64,000 bases of DNA from the NCBI GenBank assembly GCA_001643675.2, contig LSRY02000010.1, forward strand, positions 5,001 through 69,000, written 5' to 3'. Of this stretch, positions 59,183 through 64,000 are shown piece after piece. Source of the stretch: Monocercomonoides exilis. Its lineage: Eukaryota; Preaxostyla; Oxymonadida; Polymastigidae. Under the pieces are notes generated by a model. It saw only the letters and a list, made by a program, of their open reading frames with translations, was not told the origin of the DNA and ran no database searches. Numbering within the stretch: position 1 is the stretch's first letter; every line of letters begins with the position of its first letter. The position numbers and the translations under genes were made by a program.

Positions 59183-62100
59183 ATGCACTCTGTGCTTGAA
59201 ATTCTTTTAGACATGCACTCAAAAAAGGAATGCTTTCAAGCTCTTCACCCAAAAAATATTTTTATATCGAGTTCTGGTTCAGTTAAGCTTGATGTTCGAG
59301 AAAAAATATGTTTACCATATTATTCGCCAGAAATAATATTAGATCTCGAAAACAATAAATCTACAATTACTTTTACAGCTAAAAATGATATGTGGGCCTT
59401 CGGCTCCATATTTTTTGAATCTGCTCTTGGATACTCAACATTATCTGCTCATTCGTTTAAAGATTTTTTAAGGGAGCAATTTGCTCGGTTCAGAAATCCA
59501 AAGCGTTCTGATTTAAAGTATCTAACAGACAGAGTTTTTAATTCTCTACCATTTTATCAGTCAGACATTGTTCCACCTTCGTACGAAGTTTTTGATCCAA
59601 ATAACGCTATAAATGTGAAGAAGCACACTGGAATTCTTTCAAGTCTACCAAACGACTTTGCTCCTCTTTTCTGTAGCCTAATTCAAAGGACGCTGGATTT
59701 TAATCCTGAGACTCGTATTACTGCAGAACAGTGCATCGAATTACCAATCTTCAAACAAATAAAAAGAAAGAGTCAAATGTCTTTTTTATCAAAACAATTC
59801 TCTCATCAAAATATTCTTCCCACTTCTTCGGCATCATCAAAGCGTTTTTTGAGTGATCATTCACGTTCTTCTGTGGACTCTCTTCAGCCAACTACTGAAT
59901 ATTCGTTTCATAAATTGATACTCGATAATGATGAAGAAAAGAAAAGAAAATTTGAAATAAATGAACTTTTAAGTCTGAGCGAAGCGAGTGCAGCTGCGAG
60001 CAAAAGAAATATTGCGGAAGGTGCTGATTTGAAAAGAAAAGAAATGCCAAGTGCTTCTTCAACGAACATCACTCTTGTCCCTTCAATTACTCCTCGCTAT
60101 ATTGTCCCTTCACAAAAGCAGAACTTTCTGGTCAGACAGAAGCAGGCAACTCAACAGCCTGCGCCTTCTAATTTGAGCACCTGCAATTTTGATTCCCCAT
60201 CTGTTCCGCTTCAACGTCAGCACTCTCATTTTTCGTTCCCTCCAGCAGCAGCCATTTCTTCAGATTCTTCTCAGACTCCTCCTCATTCTCATCATTCCGA
60301 CTTTTCTGCCACACAAAAGCAATCTCATTGTAATTTGCTTTCTTCAGGCGATAAAAGCTTTCCCTCGCTTTCGAAATCATTCGACTTCGCACCTCCATCA
60401 AAGCATGTTGCTGCAAACTCATCTTCTTCAATGCCGCCATTCCCAATTTCAGATAACAGTAACTCTTTATCTTCATCCTCTTCCTCTTCCATTTCTCCAA
60501 CTTCATCTTTGAGACCTTCTTCTCCCTCCTCTCCTTTTCAATCTTCTCTTCCTTCTTCTTCTTCTTCCTCCTCTTCCTCTTTTCCTCTTCCTCTTCCACT
60601 GCCACTGCCTCTTCCTCTATCTTTTTCTGTCTCACCTTCTTATCTGTCTTCTTCTGCTTCTATTTCTTCTCATCCATCGCAGCCTCTCACTCTCCTCACA
60701 CACGAAGTGGTCAAAGAAGAAGGAAATGGATTTGTCCGAACAATAACACGACAAACATATCAAGTTCAGAGAGAAGAGAAGACGGAACAAAAGAAAAAGA
60801 AGAGGAGAAAGAAGAAGAATGCATATGACAACGACAGTTCGAATAACGATGAAGCAAAGCCAATTGAATCTGTTGATAGAAAAGATGACGTGCCTTCAGT
60901 TGAGTCAAGTGGAAGTATGGTCACTTCAACAGAAAGGAAAAAAGGAGAAGCAGAAAACGAAGATGATGGCAGAAAAGGAAAAGAAAATGAAATGAACAGC
61001 AATCCTTGTGAAGACAATCAGAAATTAGAAGATAAAAAATTGAAGGAAGAGAATGAAGATGTTTGTGATTCCGAACAAAAAGAGCAGAAAGAAGAAGAAG
61101 AGATAAAAGAGGAGAAAGAGGAGAAAGAGGAAAAAGAAGAAAAAGAATTTAAAGATGAAAAGGAACATGTTTGTGATTACGAACAAAAAGTCGAAAAAGA
61201 AGAATGTGCTGATAGTTTTGTGCATTCCGAGGCATTAACTGATCACCCGACACCATCTGAACATAATGAAGATGAAATTCCAATTGAAGCATCTGAAATG
61301 AGATGTGAAAGCGAAGACCAAAAATTAGATAATTTTGATCAAACAGAAGGGAAAGAAATGAGATATGGAGAAGAAGATGATGAATGCTGCTTAGATGCAG
61401 ATGAATGCGAAGAGAACGAAATTAAACAGCAAGACAATCCTTCTTCTGATGCATTTTTTGATAAAAATGATATTTCAGAGAAAACAAAACCCGAAGCAAA
61501 AGATGAAGATACAAAAGATAAAGATGCAAAAGATGAAAAAGATACAGAAGAAAAAGAAAATGAAACAGAAAAAGAAAAAGAAGAAAAAGATAAAGTTGAT
61601 GAAAGCGAACGAGAAGACTCGTCAGAAGACAGTTCAGATGGACAGAACGAAGACATCGAGCAAATCGAAGTGGTCGATGAATTTTATGACACGAATGTTC
61701 TGCCGGCAACTGTGCTGTCAGCGCTCAGCTCGTCTTCTCCACCCGTCTTTGTTGGAAACACACACCCTGCTTCTTCTTCTTCTTCTTCTCCTTCTCCTTC
61801 TCCTTCATCATTTTCATCATCATCATCATCATCTTCTTCTTCTTCTCATCCTTTTCCTTCTTCATCATCTTCATTGAACACTCCTCAAACTGCTCCATTG
61901 AATGCTCAATTGCCTCAGCCTCAATTTCCTTCTCCTTCTCCTTCTTTGTCTTCTCCTCGCCTTCCTTCAGATTCTTCAGTCTTCGTTTATCGGCCACTTC
62001 ACTACAAAACATTTTCTCCTTCTGCTTCTGTTGCTTCCTCTTCTTCACATACACAGAAATTATCACCTTTCCTTTCGGAGTCTGAAGTGACAGAAACACA

Positions 62101-62638
62101 TTTCATGCCAAAAATTGCTCTTGACTCGTCTTTGCCTCCTCACTTCCAGGCAAAACAAGAGCAGACTGCTTTCAGCACTCCCCATTCGTCTGCTTCCTCA
62201 TCATTTCCTCAGCCTTATTTGTCTCAATCATCTTCCACTCCATCTCATTTTCCAAATGCCACTCCAACTTCTTCTCATTCTCTCAAACGTTCTTCTGCTG
62301 CTTACTCCCCTTCAGACTCTCCTCTTCCTTCTCCTGTCCCTCCTTCTCTGACAAAGCCATCGCCAAAAAACGAACACAACAAGAATTCTTCTTCTCATCA
62401 TAATCCTCCGGCCTCTTTCTTGCTAACACCAACACACAACTCATCTGAATTTCCTGGTTCATCATCATCATCTCCATCATATTCTTCTTCTTCTTCTTCT
62501 TCTACAACTACTTCTTTATCATCTTCGTTATCATCCTCAATTCAGTCTCCATCAAATCTTCCTCCACATCGCTGTTCTTCTCAACAAACACCTGGACTGT
62601 TGAATGCTGTTTCTTTGATTCATTCTCCTTTTTCTTAA
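59183..62638 (+). CDS. Pseudokinase-like protein with long low-complexity tail
   Basis: The first ~195 residues correspond to the C-lobe of a protein kinase: LHPKNIFISSSGSVKLD occupies the catalytic-loop and beta7-8 positions, YYSPEIIL the APE motif, NDMWAFGSIFFES the DxWxxG helix, and LIQRTLDFNPETRITAEQCI subdomain XI. The catalytic Asp of HRD is replaced (ALHPKN) and no DFG follows KLD, so phosphotransfer is unlikely and a scaffold role is inferred. The remaining ~950 residues are Ser/Pro-rich with a Lys/Glu-rich block (about 60780-61640), probably disordered. The N-lobe is not in this ORF and I found no clear upstream exon in the 300 bp before the divergent gene, so either the 5' exons were missed or the lobe is lost. 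Confidence 0.7.
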   Translation: MHSVLEILLDMHSKKECFQALHPKNIFISSSGSVKLDVREKICLPYYSPEIILDLENNKSTITFTAKNDMWAFGSIFFESALGYSTLSAHSFKDFLREQFARFRNPKRSDLKYLTDRVFNSLPFYQSDIVPPSYEVFDPNNAINVKKHTGILSSLPNDFAPLFCSLIQRTLDFNPETRITAEQCIELPIFKQIKRKSQMSFLSKQFSHQNILPTSSASSKRFLSDHSRSSVDSLQPTTEYSFHKLILDNDEEKKRKFEINELLSLSEASAAASKRNIAEGADLKRKEMPSASSTNITLVPSITPRYIVPSQKQNFLVRQKQATQQPAPSNLSTCNFDSPSVPLQRQHSHFSFPPAAAISSDSSQTPPHSHHSDFSATQKQSHCNLLSSGDKSFPSLSKSFDFAPPSKHVAANSSSSMPPFPISDNSNSLSSSSSSSISPTSSLRPSSPSSPFQSSLPSSSSSSSSSFPLPLPLPLPLPLSFSVSPSYLSSSASISSHPSQPLTLLTHEVVKEEGNGFVRTITRQTYQVQREEKTEQKKKKRRKKKNAYDNDSSNNDEAKPIESVDRKDDVPSVESSGSMVTSTERKKGEAENEDDGRKGKENEMNSNPCEDNQKLEDKKLKEENEDVCDSEQKEQKEEEEIKEEKEEKEEKEEKEFKDEKEHVCDYEQKVEKEECADSFVHSEALTDHPTPSEHNEDEIPIEASEMRCESEDQKLDNFDQTEGKEMRYGEEDDECCLDADECEENEIKQQDNPSSDAFFDKNDISEKTKPEAKDEDTKDKDAKDEKDTEEKENETEKEKEEKDKVDESEREDSSEDSSDGQNEDIEQIEVVDEFYDTNVLPATVLSALSSSSPPVFVGNTHPASSSSSSPSPSPSSFSSSSSSSSSSSHPFPSSSSSLNTPQTAPLNAQLPQPQFPSPSPSLSSPRLPSDSSVFVYRPLHYKTFSPSASVASSSSHTQKLSPFLSESEVTETHFMPKIALDSSLPPHFQAKQEQTAFSTPHSSASSSFPQPYLSQSSSTPSHFPNATPTSSHSLKRSSAAYSPSDSPLPSPVPPSLTKPSPKNEHNKNSSSHHNPPASFLLTPTHNSSEFPGSSSSSPSYSSSSSSSTTTSLSSSLSSSIQSPSNLPPHRCSSQQTPGLLNAVSLIHSPFS

Positions 62639-62993
62639 AATAACAACTAATTGTTTGAAAATATGACAGATATTAATTGTTTGTCTTTTTGTTTCATTGT
62701 TATAATAATTATTGTTTGTTTCTTTCTGTTTGAAGCACTGGAATATTTTTTGAAATGTGTTCAAATTTATTGCTTTGAATGAATTTTTTTATTTGTTTTT
62801 CAATTTTTGCAAAAAATTTTACTTTTGTTTAACACTTTGTTTCGATGAGAATTGTTTGAAATGAACAGTTTTTATCGAATCAATAATAAAATGAAAATGA
62901 ATTGATCTTAACCACAATCTGACGAGTTAAAAAAAGACTTTTAATTATTTCCCTCTGCGCAGGGATATATTGAGAGATATCATCTAATTTTTC

Positions 62994-64000
62994 ATGGCAA
63001 AGCCTATTTTTTGCTTCATTTGCGATGGAACAGATAACTGTATGGAATTGATTCATTTTGAATTTTTTCAGTGTTCAAATATTTCATTTTTAAGACTTCC
63101 AAATGACAATGAATGCAATCATCTCCTTAAAGAATAGCACGCCTTCAGCCGTAATTGGAGTTATTATACCACCATATGTTGATTTTATTGCTACAAGTGA
63201 AAAAATTGAGAAAGCTCTTCCAGATATTTCAAATATCATTATGAAGTCTGGAAACATTCATTTTCCTCGTTGGAACCCAACACAAGTATGAGTCATTTAT
63301 TTAATTGTAGCAATGAAGAACGGTCTTTTTTTGATTCTTTTTTGATTTCAGTTCAAACTTGACATTGAATTGTTTTGTGATGATTATGATCCTGTCTGTT
63401 GGATAGACAGCGACGTTACCGTTCTAAAGGACATTTCCCCATTTGCAGAAACTTTTTATAACAGCGGGAAGAAGTTTGCATTCCTCTCGGATCATGTTAA
63501 CCATGATTCTTCATTTCTTGCACTTTGGGAAGACGGTCCTGAGCATTGTTTTGTTCCTCAAGCTTGCTACATGTTGTTTCGTTCTGAATATGTAAAGTCG
63601 TTCTTTAATTTGTGGAAAAAAATATGGAATGATTGGATTAGTCCTTCACCTTTTTTTAATCATTCTGATCCAGCTCCTGATTTTTCTGGATCTGCGTTTT
63701 GCATAGAGCAATATGCTCTTGGACAAGCGCTTATCAGATATGAGTTAGGGGCTGTTACTAATCGTTCACATTTATCTGAGGAAGCATCTCCTTCTTCATT
63801 AGACGAAGCAACATCTTCAATTCATTCATCAAGAGATGAACGTGAAATTTCAATCTTAACTTCTTCCGACATTCGTGAACATCCAACAATTTTTAATGAA
63901 CTTAATCCGCCTCCATCTGTGCTTGTGATTAACAGATCACAGCTGCTTGTCCATCAAGAAACTGTTGCACTTGCATTGCAAATGGCAAATAGAGCAAGCA
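62994..64000 (+). CDS. Glycosyltransferase (DxD, GT-A-like), 3' end outside window
   Basis: Exons 62994-63039, 63095-63285 and 63352 onward join in phase (introns of 55 and 66 nt) and the last exon stays open to the window end (about 295 residues visible). Joined exons 1-2 read FICDGTDNYFQMTMNAIISL, the usual start of a GT-A fold in which a first strand is followed by a helix. Exon 3 contains CWIDSDVTVLKDISPF, with the DxD metal/nucleotide-sugar motif, and later SGSAFCIEQYALGQAL, an acceptor-side segment seen in such enzymes. A ~70-residue Ser-rich insertion begins near 63770. The sugar and acceptor cannot be inferred, and no signal anchor is visible in the first exon. Confidence 0.75.

Noticed and set aside
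60168-62480. Several minus-strand and alternate-frame ORFs within the pseudokinase gene
   Set aside because: They are low-complexity shadows of the Ser-rich and Glu/Lys-rich tail, with no independent coding character.
1-64000. Whole-window use of the TAA/TAG = Gln code (as in Streblomastix), suggested by several frames broken only by TAA
   Set aside because: The 1367-, 1151- and 852-codon ORFs contain many Gln codons, all CAA/CAG, and end at TAG or TAA in sensible places. Three of four TAAs in the USP-DDE frame fall in good in-phase introns.

Overview
This window is eukaryotic nuclear DNA from a protist. It is AT-rich and uses the standard stop codons: ORFs of 1367, 1151 and 852 codons contain no in-frame TAA or TAG. 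It carries very short GT-AG introns (25 to about 200 nt), one serine tRNA gene, and much low-complexity Ser, Glu/Lys and Asn coding sequence. The gene content best fits an oxymonad/preaxostylan (Monocercomonoides/Blattamonas-like): a type I membrane protein of repeated beta-helix modules, helical multigene-family paralogs, and WMRHD/TMAM 33-residue repeats. This placement rests on remembered family content and no search was run.

Layout. 0-7 kb: decayed minus-strand coding remnants and a 440-bp near-perfect palindrome. 7.0-11.2 kb: a unit bounded by ~557-bp inverted repeats that encloses a ubiquitin-specific-protease-like (USP, peptidase C19) gene. 11.4-17.2 kb: a frameshifted low-complexity relic and a beta-helix gene relic. 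17.66-21.40 kb: one frame that joins a second USP-like domain to a DDE-transposase-like domain. 21.4-27 kb: AT-rich repeats and relics. 27.0-27.9 kb: a MITE-like element and a broken Merlin/IS1595-type transposase. 28.3-29.4 kb: an intact 33-residue repeat protein. 30.4-33.8 kb: two relics, one a third USP-like sequence. 36.5-40.6 kb: the intact 1367-aa surface protein. 43.1-46.5 kb: tail-to-tail paralogs. 48.9-50.2 kb: another beta-helix relic. 52.9-64 kb: the gene-dense end, with tRNA-Ser(UGA), a DsbA/FrnE-like oxidoreductase, a six-exon gene of 1328 codons, a pseudokinase-like gene and a glycosyltransferase cut by the window end.

The most unusual content is a possible mobile-element lineage that carries USP-type deubiquitinase domains. 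One copy lies between long inverted repeats and another shares a reading frame with a DDE-like transposase. Exon joins were inferred by eye from frame, phase and GT/AG; several genes join in phase across every proposed intron, which supports them. No homology search or RNA evidence was available.
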